From Streptomyces spinoverrucosus (GTDB lineage: Bacteria; Actinomycetota; Actinomycetes; Streptomycetales; Streptomycetaceae), in the NCBI RefSeq assembly GCF_006539505.1, contig NZ_BJND01000035.1, positions 1-64,000 of the forward strand: a DNA stretch of 64,000 bases. The letters run 5' to 3'. Of this stretch, positions 43,221 to 52,000 are shown one piece after another. The position numbers were made by a program, and so were the translations under genes. Each line of letters opens with the position of its first letter. Position 1 is the first letter of the stretch. The notes beneath the pieces are model-generated. The model saw nothing but the letters and a program-made list of their open reading frames with translations. It was not told the origin of the DNA and did not search any database.

Positions 43221-43334
43221 ATGATCGACGTCATGTTCCGGCACGCCTTCCTCCTCGCAGCATCCGCAGTCGCGGATGCCCCGAAGGCTGCCGCTGTGAT
43301 CCTCCTGGCCGCTGTCGACGGCGCCCGAAGCTGA
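43221..43334 (+). CDS. Putative leader peptide upstream of tuf3
   Basis: A 37-codon frame (ATG 43221, or 33 codons from ATG 43233) encodes MIDVMFRHAFLLAASAVADA and continues to VDGARS. Third positions are about 78% G/C. Its TGA (43332-43334) lies in the 5' arm of a GC-rich hairpin, and it contains a perfect 8-bp hairpin (43260-43279). No strong ribosome-binding site is visible; leaderless translation is possible. Confidence 0.4.
   Translation: MIDVMFRHAFLLAASAVADAPKAAAVILLAAVDGARS
43260..43279 (+). promoter_or_regulatory. Hairpin inside the tuf3 leader ORF
   Basis: GCATCCGC (43260-43267) pairs perfectly with GCGGATGC (43272-43279) around the tetraloop AGTC. Confidence 0.6.
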
Positions 43335-43393
43335 CCCTCCCCGGATCGTCCGGCGGACCCCGCAGGGGGAGGGTCGGTCAGTCCCCGGGGTCC
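43333..43393 (+). promoter_or_regulatory. Two mutually exclusive hairpins in the tuf3 leader (attenuator-like)
   Basis: Hairpin A: GACCCTCCCC (43333-43342) with GGGGAGGGTC (43366-43375). Hairpin B: GGACCCCG (43355-43362) with CGGGGTCC (43386-43393). The 5' arm of B lies in the loop of A and its 3' arm lies outside, so both cannot form at once except as a pseudoknot. They begin at the stop codon of the leader ORF and end 34 bp before the tuf3 start. Confidence 0.55.
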
Positions 43394-43427
43394 AGCCACC
43401 ACCATCGAGACGCTTCGAGGTATCGCC

Positions 43428-44600
43428 ATGTCCAAGACGGCATACGTGCGCACCAAACCGCACCTGAACATCGGCACGATGGGTCACGTCGACCACGGCA
43501 AGACCACCCTGACGGCCGCCATCACCAAGGTCCTCGCCGAGCGCGGCAGCGGCACCTTCGTGCCGTTCGACCGCATCGACCGCGCCCCCGAGGAGGCGGC
43601 GCGCGGCATCACCATCAACATCGCGCACGTCGAGTACGAGACCGACACGCGGCACTACGCGCACGTCGACATGCCGGGTCACGCCGACTACGTCAAGAAC
43701 ATGGTCACCGGCGCGGCGCAGCTCGACGGGGCGATCCTCGTCGTCTCCGCGCTCGACGGGATCATGCCGCAGACCGCCGAGCACGTGCTGCTCGCCCGGC
43801 AGGTGGGCGTCGACCACATCGTCGTCGCCCTCAACAAGGCGGACGGCGCGGATGACGAGGAGCTCATCGACCTCGTCGAACTGGAGGTGCGTGACCTGCT
43901 CACCCAGCACGGCTACGCGGGTGACTCCGTACCGGTCGTACGGGTGTCCGGGCTGCGGGCGCTGGAGGGCGACCCGCGCTGGACGGCGTCCATCGAGGCG
44001 CTGCTCGACGCGGTGGACACGTATGTGCCGATGCCCGAGCGGTACCTGGATGCGCCGTTCCTGCTGCCGGTGGAGAACGTGCTCACCATCACCGGGCGCG
44101 GGACGGTGGTGACCGGTGCGGTGGAGCGGGGGACCGTTCGGATCGGTGACCGGGTCGAGGTGCTGGGCGCCGAGCTGGAGTCCGTCGTCACCGGCCTGGA
44201 GACCTTCGGCAAGCCGATGGAGGAGGCGCAGGCCGGGGACAACGTGGCGTTGCTGCTGCGGGGTGTCGCGCGGGACGCGGTCCGTCGTGGGCTTGTCGTG
44301 GCCGCGCCGGGGAGTGTGGTGCCGCGGCGGCGGTTCTCCGCGCAGGTGTATGTGCTGTCGGCGCGGGAGGGCGGGCGTACGACGCCGGTCTCCACCGGGT
44401 ATCGGCCGCAGTTCTACATTCGTACGGCGGATGTGGTCGGTGACATGCACCTCGGTGAGGCGGGGGTTGCCCGGCCCGGCGAGACGGTGACGGTGAACGT
44501 GGAGCTCGGGCGTGAGGTGCCTCTGGAGCCGGGGCTCGGATTTGCCATCCGGGAGGGTGGCAGGACCGTCGGGGCGGGGACCGTGACAGCCGTCGTGTGA
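43428..44600 (+). CDS. tuf3: Divergent elongation factor Tu (Tuf3 type)
   Basis: This 390-aa EF-Tu has all three domains and GTPase motifs: GHVDHGKT (19-26), the switch region RGITINIAHVEYET, DMPGH, and NKADG. Several highly conserved positions differ from housekeeping EF-Tu (NKADG for the usual NKxDM, SGLRAL for SALKAL, and IDRAPEEAARG in switch I). This matches the second, stress-linked EF-Tu (Tuf3) of Streptomyces. There is no ribosomal-protein operon around it; instead it has its own structured leader. Such forms may give tolerance to EF-Tu antibiotics or serve in starvation. Confidence 0.93.
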   Translation: MSKTAYVRTKPHLNIGTMGHVDHGKTTLTAAITKVLAERGSGTFVPFDRIDRAPEEAARGITINIAHVEYETDTRHYAHVDMPGHADYVKNMVTGAAQLDGAILVVSALDGIMPQTAEHVLLARQVGVDHIVVALNKADGADDEELIDLVELEVRDLLTQHGYAGDSVPVVRVSGLRALEGDPRWTASIEALLDAVDTYVPMPERYLDAPFLLPVENVLTITGRGTVVTGAVERGTVRIGDRVEVLGAELESVVTGLETFGKPMEEAQAGDNVALLLRGVARDAVRRGLVVAAPGSVVPRRRFSAQVYVLSAREGGRTTPVSTGYRPQFYIRTADVVGDMHLGEAGVARPGETVTVNVELGREVPLEPGLGFAIREGGRTVGAGTVTAVV

Positions 44601-44638
44601 GGGGTGTTGCGGTTCGTGGGGGACTGCGGGTCCGTTGT

Positions 44639-44667
44639 GGCTGGTCGCGCAGTTCCCCGCGCCCCTT
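44639..44667. repeat. 29-bp dispersed intergenic repeat, copy A
   Basis: GGCTGGTCGCGCAGTTCCCC, continuing GCGCCCCTT, follows the tuf3 gene. The exact reverse complement occurs at 52660-52688. Repeats of this kind are frequent between genes in Streptomyces. Confidence 0.8.
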
Positions 44668-44697
44668 GGCGGCGATGTCCGCCCGCACAATGGAGGT

Positions 44698-45543
44698 GTG
44701 AACGAGGCTATTCCCGTCAGTCGTGCTGTCGATCATGGGTTCGCCAAGCTGATGCCTGATGTCGATCGGGAGCGGGCCTGGCTGTTGACCGTCGACGGGG
44801 CGCCGCAGTCGTATGTCGACCTCGACGAGCCGACGCATCTGGAGTTCGAGTACGCGCGGCGGCTCGGGCATGTGCTGGACACCGTTGCGGAGGCGGGGCG
44901 GCCGTTGGATGTGCTGCATCTCGGCGGGGGTGCGCTCACTTTGCCGCGGTACCTGGCGGCGACGCGGCCCAGTTCTCGGCAGAACGTCGTCGAGGCCGAT
45001 CGGGGGCTGGTGGAGCTGGTCGGCGAGTATCTGCCGGTCGGCGCGGGTTCCGGGATCGCGTTGCACGTCGCGGACGCGCGCCGCTGGCTGGCGGATGCCC
45101 CGGCGGACTCGGCGGACGTCGTCGTCGGTGATGTCTTCGGCGGCTCGCGGGTTCCGGCCGGGTTCACGACCGTCGGCTACGCCGGTGAGGTCGAGCGGGT
45201 GTTGCGTGCCGACGGGGTCTACATGGCCAATCTGGCCGACGCCGCGCCCTTCGCCTTCCTCCGTTCCCAACTGGCCAACTTCGCCACGGTGTTCGAGGAG
45301 CTCGCGCTGATCGCCGAACCGGCCGTGCTGCGCGGGCGCCGGTTCGGCAACGCGGTGCTGGTCGCCGCACACCGACCGCTCGACACGGCCGCCCTGGCCC
45401 GGCGCACCGCCGCCGACGCGTTCCCGGCCCGCGTCGAACACGGGCCCGCGGTACGGGAGTTCATCGGCGATGCGCGGCCGGTGCGGGACGAGGACGCCGT
45501 GCCCTCACCCGAGCCCCCGGACGGGGCGTTCGGCATCGGCTGA
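44698..45543 (+). CDS. Spermidine synthase-like methyltransferase-fold protein
   Basis: This 281-aa protein has the Rossmann-type site VLHLGGGALTLPRYLAATRP, VVEADRGLVELVGEYLP and VVVGDVFGGSRVPAGFT, as in polyamine synthases, but without the N-terminal beta domain of true SpeE. The function in polyamine synthesis is unproven. GTG 44698 starts immediately after GGAGG, with tight spacing. The 3' end overlaps the convergent MFS gene by 39 bp. Confidence 0.85.
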   Translation: MNEAIPVSRAVDHGFAKLMPDVDRERAWLLTVDGAPQSYVDLDEPTHLEFEYARRLGHVLDTVAEAGRPLDVLHLGGGALTLPRYLAATRPSSRQNVVEADRGLVELVGEYLPVGAGSGIALHVADARRWLADAPADSADVVVGDVFGGSRVPAGFTTVGYAGEVERVLRADGVYMANLADAAPFAFLRSQLANFATVFEELALIAEPAVLRGRRFGNAVLVAAHRPLDTAALARRTAADAFPARVEHGPAVREFIGDARPVRDEDAVPSPEPPDGAFGIG

Positions 45544-46804
45544 GTCGGCCGGTGCGCCCTTGGCCACGTGGTGGGTACGGCGCCGTAGATTCCGCACGTC
45601 CGGGACGCACAGCACCGCCGCCGTGACCACCACGACGAGCGTCGCGCAGCCCCACAGCGCCGCCGTCCGCCCGAACGCCAGCTCGGCGGGGCCCGCCAGC
45701 GCCGTCGCCAGCGGGACCAGGGCGACCGAGCCGAACCAGTCGTACGCCGTGACGCGCGAGAGCTTGTTCTCCGGGATCTCCTGATGCAGGGCGGTCATCC
45801 AGCAGACGCCGAAGACCTCCACCGTCACGCCGGTCACGAACATCACCGCCCACAGGCCCCCGGCCGGCAACGGCACCGCCAGCGCCGCGGACGGCAGGGC
45901 CAGCGGGAAGACGCAGAGGATGCCCGCGAGGAGCAGCCGGCGTGGCTTCCAGCGGGTCATCAGCAGCGCGCCGACGACCGTGCCCGCGCCGAAGAAGCCC
46001 AGCGCCAGACCCCAGGGCGCCGCCCCGCCCAGATGGTCCCGGGCGACCAGTGGGCCGTAGACCGCGTCGGCGGCCGCCACCACCGCGTTGGCGATGGAGA
46101 ACTGGACGACAATGCCCCACAGCCACGGCCGGCCGGCGAACTCCCGCCAGCCCTCGCGCAGATCGGCGAGCAGCCCGCCGCCCGGCTCGCGCGGCGGGAT
46201 GTGGCTGACGTCGAGGAAGGCGCGCAGCGCCCCGGCCACGGCGAACGCGGCGGCGTCCGCGGCGAGCACCCAGCCCGGGCCGATCGCGGCGACCATCGCA
46301 CCGCCGAGGGCGGCACCGCCCAGGCCCGCGCCCTGCATCGCCATCCGGAACACCGCGAACGCGCGGCTCACCTGCTCGCCCCGCACGGAGGACATCAGCA
46401 TGCCCTCGGCGGCCGGGCCGAAGAACGCCTGGCCGGTGCCGCCCAGCGCGCTCAGCAGCATCATCTGCCACAGCTGCGGCTCGCCGGCGAGCACGATCAG
46501 GGCGAACAGGCCCTGCGAGACACAGTTGAGGGCGTTGGCGGCGACCATCACGCGGTGCCGGGGCAGGCGGTCCGCGACCGCGCCGCCGATCAGCAGGAAC
46601 AGCACCAACGGCAGGGTGCGTGCGGCGGCCACGAGGCCCACGTCGCCGCCGTCGCCGCCCGCCTGCAGCACCGCGAACGCGGCGGCGACGAGCGCGCCGT
46701 TGCTGCCGAGCTGGGTGACGACCGCGGCGGCGGTCAGCAGGCTGTAGTTGCGGTCCGCCCAAGCGGGCCTGCGGGGGGCGGGAGGTTTCGGCGGCGGTGT
46801 TCAC
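45505..46804 (-). CDS. MFS transporter with apparent N-terminal frameshift
   Basis: This is an MFS protein of about 420 aa with twelve-helix organisation: VADRLPRHRVMVAANALNCV (loop 2-3 motif), then repeated hydrophobic segments to the Arg-rich end. The frame with the helices is open only to a stop at 46801-46803, with no ATG or GTG before a GTG at 46671 that lies inside helix 1. A GTG at 46804 starts NTAAETSRPP in the neighbouring frame. Removing one base in a run of six G (46773-46778) joins the two to give a normal start and complete helix 1 (NYSLLTAAAVVTQLGSNGAL). Either a real frameshift or a sequencing error. Confidence 0.75.
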
Positions 46805-46852
46805 CGGCCGACTATCACCGCCCGGCCCCCGACTTGCCAAACCGGTTGTCGG

Positions 46853-47884
46853 TCAGCCTCCGGTGGGCTCCCCGTGCAGCCGTACGGTGCTCAGGATCTG
46901 CATGATGGTCGCCTTGGGGACCTCGCCCTCGACGCCCTTGGCGCCGTAGAAGTTCCACGACACGAAGTCGCCGGCGGAGTTCTTGAAGCCGAACGTGACC
47001 GCCTTGCCGTCGCTGTCGCACTTGCCCTTCTGGGGCGTGTTCTGCGACTCGGCCCAGGCGACGCTGCCCTCGATGCCCGACTTGGTGGTGTACGGCTCGG
47101 CCTTCTCCTCGAACTTCATGCTCTTCTTGTCGGGCTGGGTGTAGCCGCCGTAGACCCACCACGGGACCGTGTTGATGGCCACCTCGTCGGTGTCCTTGGC
47201 GCCGTCGGCTCCCTTGGTGCCCACGGCGGCCAGGTGGGTGTCCTCGGTCCGGCCGTCCTTGTTCTCGTCGGTCGTGCACCACTTCGACTTGTAGTACGCC
47301 GGTGCCGACATCACGATCAGCGGTTTGGCGTCGTCCGACTTCTGGTCCTCGAAGCCGATGGACATCCCCGGCGACTCGACCTCCCAGTCCGGCGGCACGT
47401 CGAAGGCGACGCCGCGCTTGGGGTTGACGACGACCTTCCAGCCCGGGATCGTCGGCTGCTCGGTCTCGTTGCTCCGCGGGTTGTCGTCCGACCCGGACCC
47501 GGACGCGGTGGGCTCGGCGGGGTCCGACGGCGACTGGCTCGTCTTCGTCTGCCCGCCGCCGTCGGCCTGGTCGTCCTTGTCGCCCCCGAGGACCAGGAAG
47601 CCCGTGACACCGGCGGTCACCACCACGGCGGTGGCCGCGATGATGGCGACCAGCTTGGTTCGGTTGCCGTCACCGCCTCCGCTACCGCCGGGCTGGGGCT
47701 GCGGCTGCGGCGCACCCACCGGCGCGGGGGTGCCCCACTGCGGCTGCTGCGCATACGGGTTGGGCTGCTGCTGATAGCCGGGTTGCTGATACGGATTCGG
47801 CTGCTGGTACCCCGGCTGCTGGTACGGGTTGTTCTGCCCTTGCGGATTCTGCTCGCCCCCGGGCGGCTGCTGTCCTGGCCACAT
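46853..47884 (-). CDS. Pro/Gln-rich single-pass membrane protein
   Basis: This 343-aa protein has a cytoplasmic tail of tandem QQPGYQQPNPY-like repeats (about 15-65), a Gly-rich spacer and one helix (LVAIIAATAVVVTAGVTGFLVLGG, about 85-108). An outside domain of about 220 residues follows, beginning VVVNPKRGVAFDVPPDWEV. This pattern is common in Streptomyces hypothetical membrane proteins that may sense wall status. The function is unknown. Two Cys (KWCTTDENKD and KGKCDSDGK) could form a disulphide. Confidence 0.85.
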   Translation of the reverse strand: MWPGQQPPGGEQNPQGQNNPYQQPGYQQPNPYQQPGYQQQPNPYAQQPQWGTPAPVGAPQPQPQPGGSGGGDGNRTKLVAIIAATAVVVTAGVTGFLVLGGDKDDQADGGGQTKTSQSPSDPAEPTASGSGSDDNPRSNETEQPTIPGWKVVVNPKRGVAFDVPPDWEVESPGMSIGFEDQKSDDAKPLIVMSAPAYYKSKWCTTDENKDGRTEDTHLAAVGTKGADGAKDTDEVAINTVPWWVYGGYTQPDKKSMKFEEKAEPYTTKSGIEGSVAWAESQNTPQKGKCDSDGKAVTFGFKNSAGDFVSWNFYGAKGVEGEVPKATIMQILSTVRLHGEPTGG

Positions 47885-48058
47885 GAGCCGTAACCCTAGT
47901 AGGGCTGGGGACACGATTCGGTCACCGGGCTTTGTCAGGGACGTAGCAAATCCGCACGGGCGATCTCCGTGCTGCGGGCGCTGTTGGGTGGACGCGAGGG
48001 TACGACGATCATCACGCGGATCTGGCCAGCTGAGGCTACTCATGGGTAACCTTCGGTC

Positions 48059-48511
48059 ATGAGCGCAGATCAGATGTCGATCGGCGAGATGCTCGCCGCC
48101 ACGGTGCCGATGGTTCGGACGCTGAACCTGGAGTACCTGGAGACCACTCCGGAGAAGGCCGTGCTGGCCCTGCCGGATCAGAGCGAGTACCGCAATCACG
48201 TCGGCGGGCCGCACGCGGGAGCCATGTTCACGCTGGGCGAGTCGGCCAGCGGCGCGATTGTGCTGGCCGCGTTCGGCGACCAGCTCTCGCGTGCCGTGCC
48301 GCTGCCGGTGCATGCGGAGATCGCGTTCAAGAAGATCGCCCTGGGTCCCGTCACGGCCACCGCGACGCTCGGACGCCCGGCCGCCGAGGTCGTCGCCGAG
48401 CTCGACGAGGGCAAGCGCCCGGAGTTTCCGGTGGCCGTCGCCATCCAGCGGGAGGACGGGGCGGTGACCACGGAGATGACGGTGGTGTGGACGCTGCGTC
48501 CCAACAGCTGA
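48059..48511 (+). CDS. DUF4442/PaaI-like hotdog thioesterase
   Basis: This 150-aa protein has the hotdog helix and Asn/Gly site: YRNHVGGPHAGAMFTLGESASGAIVLAAFG, and an amphipathic C-terminal strand set ending VVWTLRP. Members hydrolyse acyl-CoA or acyl-ACP esters. It is monocistronic, with a strong hairpin behind it. Confidence 0.88.
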   Translation: MSADQMSIGEMLAATVPMVRTLNLEYLETTPEKAVLALPDQSEYRNHVGGPHAGAMFTLGESASGAIVLAAFGDQLSRAVPLPVHAEIAFKKIALGPVTATATLGRPAAEVVAELDEGKRPEFPVAVAIQREDGAVTTEMTVVWTLRPNS

Positions 48512-48524
48512 GAGCTGCATTGCG

Positions 48525-48555
48525 GAGTGGCCCCGGCCATACGCCGGGGCCACTC
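48525..48555 (+). terminator. Strong terminator hairpin after the thioesterase gene
   Basis: GAGTGGCCCCGG (48525-48536) pairs with CCGGGGCCACTC (48544-48555), loop 7 nt; the 12-bp stem is perfect. Confidence 0.78.
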
Positions 48556-48971
48556 GCCAACCGGCCCACTGCGACGGCCCGTTGCGCCTCCTGGCAGGAT
48601 GGCGCCGCCTGGTGCGGCGGTCGGGGCGGGGTCGGGCCAGGGGGTGGGGCTCGGACGACTGACGGAACGAACCAGGGGAACTGACCCCGTGCACCCCTTC
48701 TCGCCGCAGCCCTTCCGGAGGCTCCGGTATTTGAGGCTGACAGATGGGCATGGCCCATACGACTCGGTGATCCAGTCGACCAGTACATCGACGGCCCAGT
48801 CGTCCCTCCCCCCGGATCTCGCGGGGACGGGGATCCGGCGTCCTCTGAGCTGACTCACTCCCTTGTCAAGTCCCGAAATGCAGTGCCGTGACGCGCATCG
48901 GCAGCCAGGGCGCAATGGAGGCATGGGTTCACACGGAGGTGTGGCGCCGGCTGAGGTTTGGAGTGAGTCAG
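48556..48971. other. Non-coding stretch
   Basis: This is about 415 bp without a convincing gene. Frames here lack the third-position G/C signature of neighbours. It probably carries the promoter of the following small membrane protein. Confidence 0.5.
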
Positions 48972-49535
48972 ATGCTGGATCGTCCTGAGCGGACATCGGC
49001 GGGCGTCGGGACACCGGCCGCCCGGTGTCGACCGAGGGGCTTCCGCGCCGCGCTGCGATGGCAGATCATCGCTCTCGTCGGCTTCGCGATCTGCTTCTGT
49101 GCTCTCGCGGTGGAGTGGTCCATCACGGACCCCTCCAATCTCCTCCCGCCTGCCTCCGAGACCGGCCCCGATCCATTCACCGGAAGCACGTCCAATGGCG
49201 CCGAGCCGGGCCCTGGCGGTGGCGCCGAGCCGACTGACGGTGGCCCCCAGCCGGCTGACGGTGGCCTCCAGCAGCACGAGGCCGGCGACCAGCCGAATTC
49301 AGACGGTGGCACCAGCGGTGACGGCGACCCGACCTCGACCAATCTCGTCAGCGTGCTGACCCTTGTGGTCGCCGGGGTGTCGGGCACCGGAGGTTTCCTC
49401 AGCGGTGTCGCAGCGCTGATCACCGTATGGCAAGGCGCCCGCCGGGGGCAGAGGCGGCAGGGTGGGCACTGCACGCACGCGTGGCATGTCCCGGGGCGCC
49501 ATCGCCTTGGCCGACCCCGCAAGCACCAGCGCTAG
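48972..49535 (+). CDS. Small two-helix membrane protein
   Basis: This 187-aa protein has a first helix ALRWQIIALVGFAICFCALA (about 30-50), a Gly/Asp/Pro-rich extracellular stretch with repeats such as PTDGGPQPADGG, and a second helix (NLVSVLTLVVAGVSGTGGFL, about 125-155). A basic tail follows. The ATG at 48972 has GGAG eight bases before it; an upstream ATG (48888) is less likely. The gene lies 315 bp before the sigma-lectin fusion gene. The function is unknown. Confidence 0.65.
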   Translation: MLDRPERTSAGVGTPAARCRPRGFRAALRWQIIALVGFAICFCALAVEWSITDPSNLLPPASETGPDPFTGSTSNGAEPGPGGGAEPTDGGPQPADGGLQQHEAGDQPNSDGGTSGDGDPTSTNLVSVLTLVVAGVSGTGGFLSGVAALITVWQGARRGQRRQGGHCTHAWHVPGRHRLGRPRKHQR

Positions 49536-49850
49536 CGTGGGGTGGTCATGCGCGCCCGTAAGTTGGAGATTGTGTGCGACAACGGGCTTCGTATGTACAC
49601 AAGTTGAGGTTGGCGCCACCTGCTGATTTCGAATGCGGGTACGGATACCCGAGGTAACACCCGGCAATTTCCGAATCGTTGGGCAACGGTCACTCGAACT
49701 CCTTGTTTCCTGTGCGGCGCATGTGCGAAGGTATGCCCCCGCTGGAAGGCAAAGGCACAGGTCAAGGCCGATAAGTACGCACCAATCAGCACCTCTTTCC
49801 GAAGGAAGCGCATTCCGTGTGCTGTCCTCGGCTTGGAAGGAAATGGTTCC
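49536..49850. promoter_or_regulatory. AT-richer upstream region of the sigma-lectin gene
   Basis: This is about 315 bp of clearly lower GC than its surroundings with no gene. It must carry the promoter of the sigma-lectin gene, perhaps its own sigma target, but I could not fix -35/-10 boxes. Confidence 0.4.
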
Positions 49851-51773
49851 GTGCAGCCCCCCTACCCCCCACGTCCGCCCTACCCGCCCCGACCCGGTTC
49901 CCGCCCGGGGCAGTCCGACCGCGATCTTCTCGCCCGGCTCGCCGATCCCGAACCGGACGTCAGGGCCGTCGCCCTGCTCATGGCCCGGCACTGGCGCGCC
50001 GTGCACGAATACGCCGTCATCTGCCTGGCCTCCTCCTCCGCTTCGGCGTCGATCGCCGCCGGCGCCGCGTTTCAGCAAGTGCTCGGCCGCAGGATGCCGG
50101 TCGGCGCACTGCGCCCGCAGCTGCTGATGACCGTCCGGAACACGGTCCGGGAATGGGCCGCCGAGGACGATGTGGCGGCACTGCTGCCGGAACTCGCCAA
50201 ACCCACCGGAGCCCGTGGACTGCGCGCGGTGAGGTCCGCGACGCCCGAAAAGCGGCGCCTGGCGGAGCGCGCTTTCCATGCCCTTCCGTCGGCCTCCCAA
50301 TGCCTCCTGTGGCACACCGAGGTCGAGACGGAAACGATAACCATACCGGCCGGTCTGCTGGGCATTGACGCCCTTACCGCATCCTCCGCCCTGGAGCGGG
50401 CACGCGAGGAATTCCGGACCGGCTGCGTACGCGCCCACCGGGAACTCGCGCCCACCAGGGAATGCCGTTTCTGCAACCGCCTCCTCGACGTCCCCATGCG
50501 CCGCGGCGGCGCCCTGCTGCCCGATGTGCAACGGCATCTGACGCAGTGCGGGTACTGCCGTCACGCCGCTGAACAACTCAGCCATTTCGACGGTGCCCTG
50601 GACGTCCTGCTCGCCGAAACCGTGCTCGGCTGGGGCGCCCACCGCTACCTCGAATCCCGCCCCGGCCGTACCGCGGCGCCACCGCCCCGGCCGCGCCCGC
50701 TCGCCGCCGCCCGCCCGATAGCCGGTGGCCGCCCGAGAGCCGCCATCCGCCCGAGAACCGGCGGCCGCCACCGGACCGCGACGCAGACCGGATTCCTCAC
50801 CATGCCCCGACGCCACGCCCGGACCGTGGCCGTCGGCGTCGGCCTGACCTCCCTCGCGCTGCTCGGGACGGTGCTGGCGGCCAGGGGCTGGTCCGATGAC
50901 AACGGTGCCCCCGGCCCCGGCGCCACCTGGGGAGCCCCCAGCGGCCAGACCGTCCGCCCCGGCCCGGCGTCCGAGAACCCGTCCGCCGGAACCCCGTCCG
51001 CCGCCTCCGTGGAACGCCCCGTCGAGGTCGCCCGGGGACGCCTGCGCAACCTCTCGATCGGCCTGTGCCTCGACGGCCGGGGCGGCGAGGCCGGGCTGGC
51101 GGCCTGCACGACCGCCGACTCGCAGCAGTGGTCGTACCAGGACGACGGTCAGTTGCGCAGCGTCGCCGACCCCTCGCTCTGCCTCGACGCCGACACCGAT
51201 GCCGGAAGGGTCACGCTGGCCGACTGCGGGACGCCGTCCGGCCAGGTGCAGTTCGACCTGACCGTGCGCGGCGAACTGCTCCTCCGCTGGGGCAAGGGCA
51301 GACTCGTCGCTCCCGGCACGGACGGGGAACTGGTCGTCGCCTCGCGGGACGGCTCGGCGGAGCAGCGGTGGCGGTTGGAGGCGGTGGACGGCCAGACGGG
51401 GCAGACCGGCGATTCCGGCGAGACCTCGCCGAAGAGCGACGACGGGCGGGAGCGCGGCTCCCGCCACGACCAGCCGGAGGAGCCGCGCGGCGACTCCGGC
51501 CAGCGTGAGGGAGACGGTGACCGACGCGGGGGTGACAGCGACCGGCGTGGCGGCGACCCCGACGGTGGTGACAAGGATCGTGACGGCCGGGATGTCCCCG
51601 AGGACGCGCCGGACGAGTACGAGAAATGGTTCGCCCAGGTCGGCTGCTGCGAGGAGCAGGCCGAGCCGGTCGTCCCGCCGGTGCTCGAATCCGGCGTACA
51701 CGATCTGACTGCCGGCGTCCGGGGTGCGGTCACGTCGGGCGGCACGGCGGTGGCGCAGTCCCTGCTGGGCTGA
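49851..51773 (+). CDS. ECF-sigma-like protein fused to zinc finger, membrane helix and ricin-type lectin domain
   Basis: This 640-aa modular protein has a Pro-rich start, then a sigma-2-like region (DLLARLADPEPDVRAVALLM) and a sigma-4-like region (AFHALPSASQCLLWHTEVET and ALERAREEF, about 140-190). A zinc finger of anti-sigma type follows (Cys205, Cys208, His229, Cys233, Cys236), then an Arg/Pro linker, one helix (VAVGVGLTSLALLGTVLAA, 326-345) and an outside beta-trefoil (395-512) with QxW motifs QQW and QRW. The last 130 residues are Asp/Arg-rich. ECF groups 52/53, in which the sigma factor carries its own zinc finger, helix and sugar-binding domain, have this layout. GTG 49851 has GGAAGGA nine bases upstream. 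Confidence 0.82.
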   Translation: MQPPYPPRPPYPPRPGSRPGQSDRDLLARLADPEPDVRAVALLMARHWRAVHEYAVICLASSSASASIAAGAAFQQVLGRRMPVGALRPQLLMTVRNTVREWAAEDDVAALLPELAKPTGARGLRAVRSATPEKRRLAERAFHALPSASQCLLWHTEVETETITIPAGLLGIDALTASSALERAREEFRTGCVRAHRELAPTRECRFCNRLLDVPMRRGGALLPDVQRHLTQCGYCRHAAEQLSHFDGALDVLLAETVLGWGAHRYLESRPGRTAAPPPRPRPLAAARPIAGGRPRAAIRPRTGGRHRTATQTGFLTMPRRHARTVAVGVGLTSLALLGTVLAARGWSDDNGAPGPGATWGAPSGQTVRPGPASENPSAGTPSAASVERPVEVARGRLRNLSIGLCLDGRGGEAGLAACTTADSQQWSYQDDGQLRSVADPSLCLDADTDAGRVTLADCGTPSGQVQFDLTVRGELLLRWGKGRLVAPGTDGELVVASRDGSAEQRWRLEAVDGQTGQTGDSGETSPKSDDGRERGSRHDQPEEPRGDSGQREGDGDRRGGDSDRRGGDPDGGDKDRDGRDVPEDAPDEYEKWFAQVGCCEEQAEPVVPPVLESGVHDLTAGVRGAVTSGGTAVAQSLLG

Positions 51774-52000
51774 ACCTCCCCTTCCGCGTGACACGACTCA
51801 CCGACGGTCGCTTCGGGCTCGACTCGCCCCTCAACGCCGAGCAGCGGGCGCTGTCCCGGCCGCACGACCGTCGGCGCGGAGCACCAGTGCGATCTGTGGG
51901 ACCGGGGAGTGTCGTCGTGACCCGGTAGGCTTCCCAGCGTGCGCCCGGGACCGGGCGCACGCCGTGTGTGTGCAGGGACGCGATTCGGGAGGAACCGGCG

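Noticed and set aside
49299..51794. 831-codon antisense frame under the sigma-lectin gene
   Set aside because: Gly/Arg/Ala-rich composition without any domain; the plus strand has clear sigma, zinc-finger and lectin motifs.
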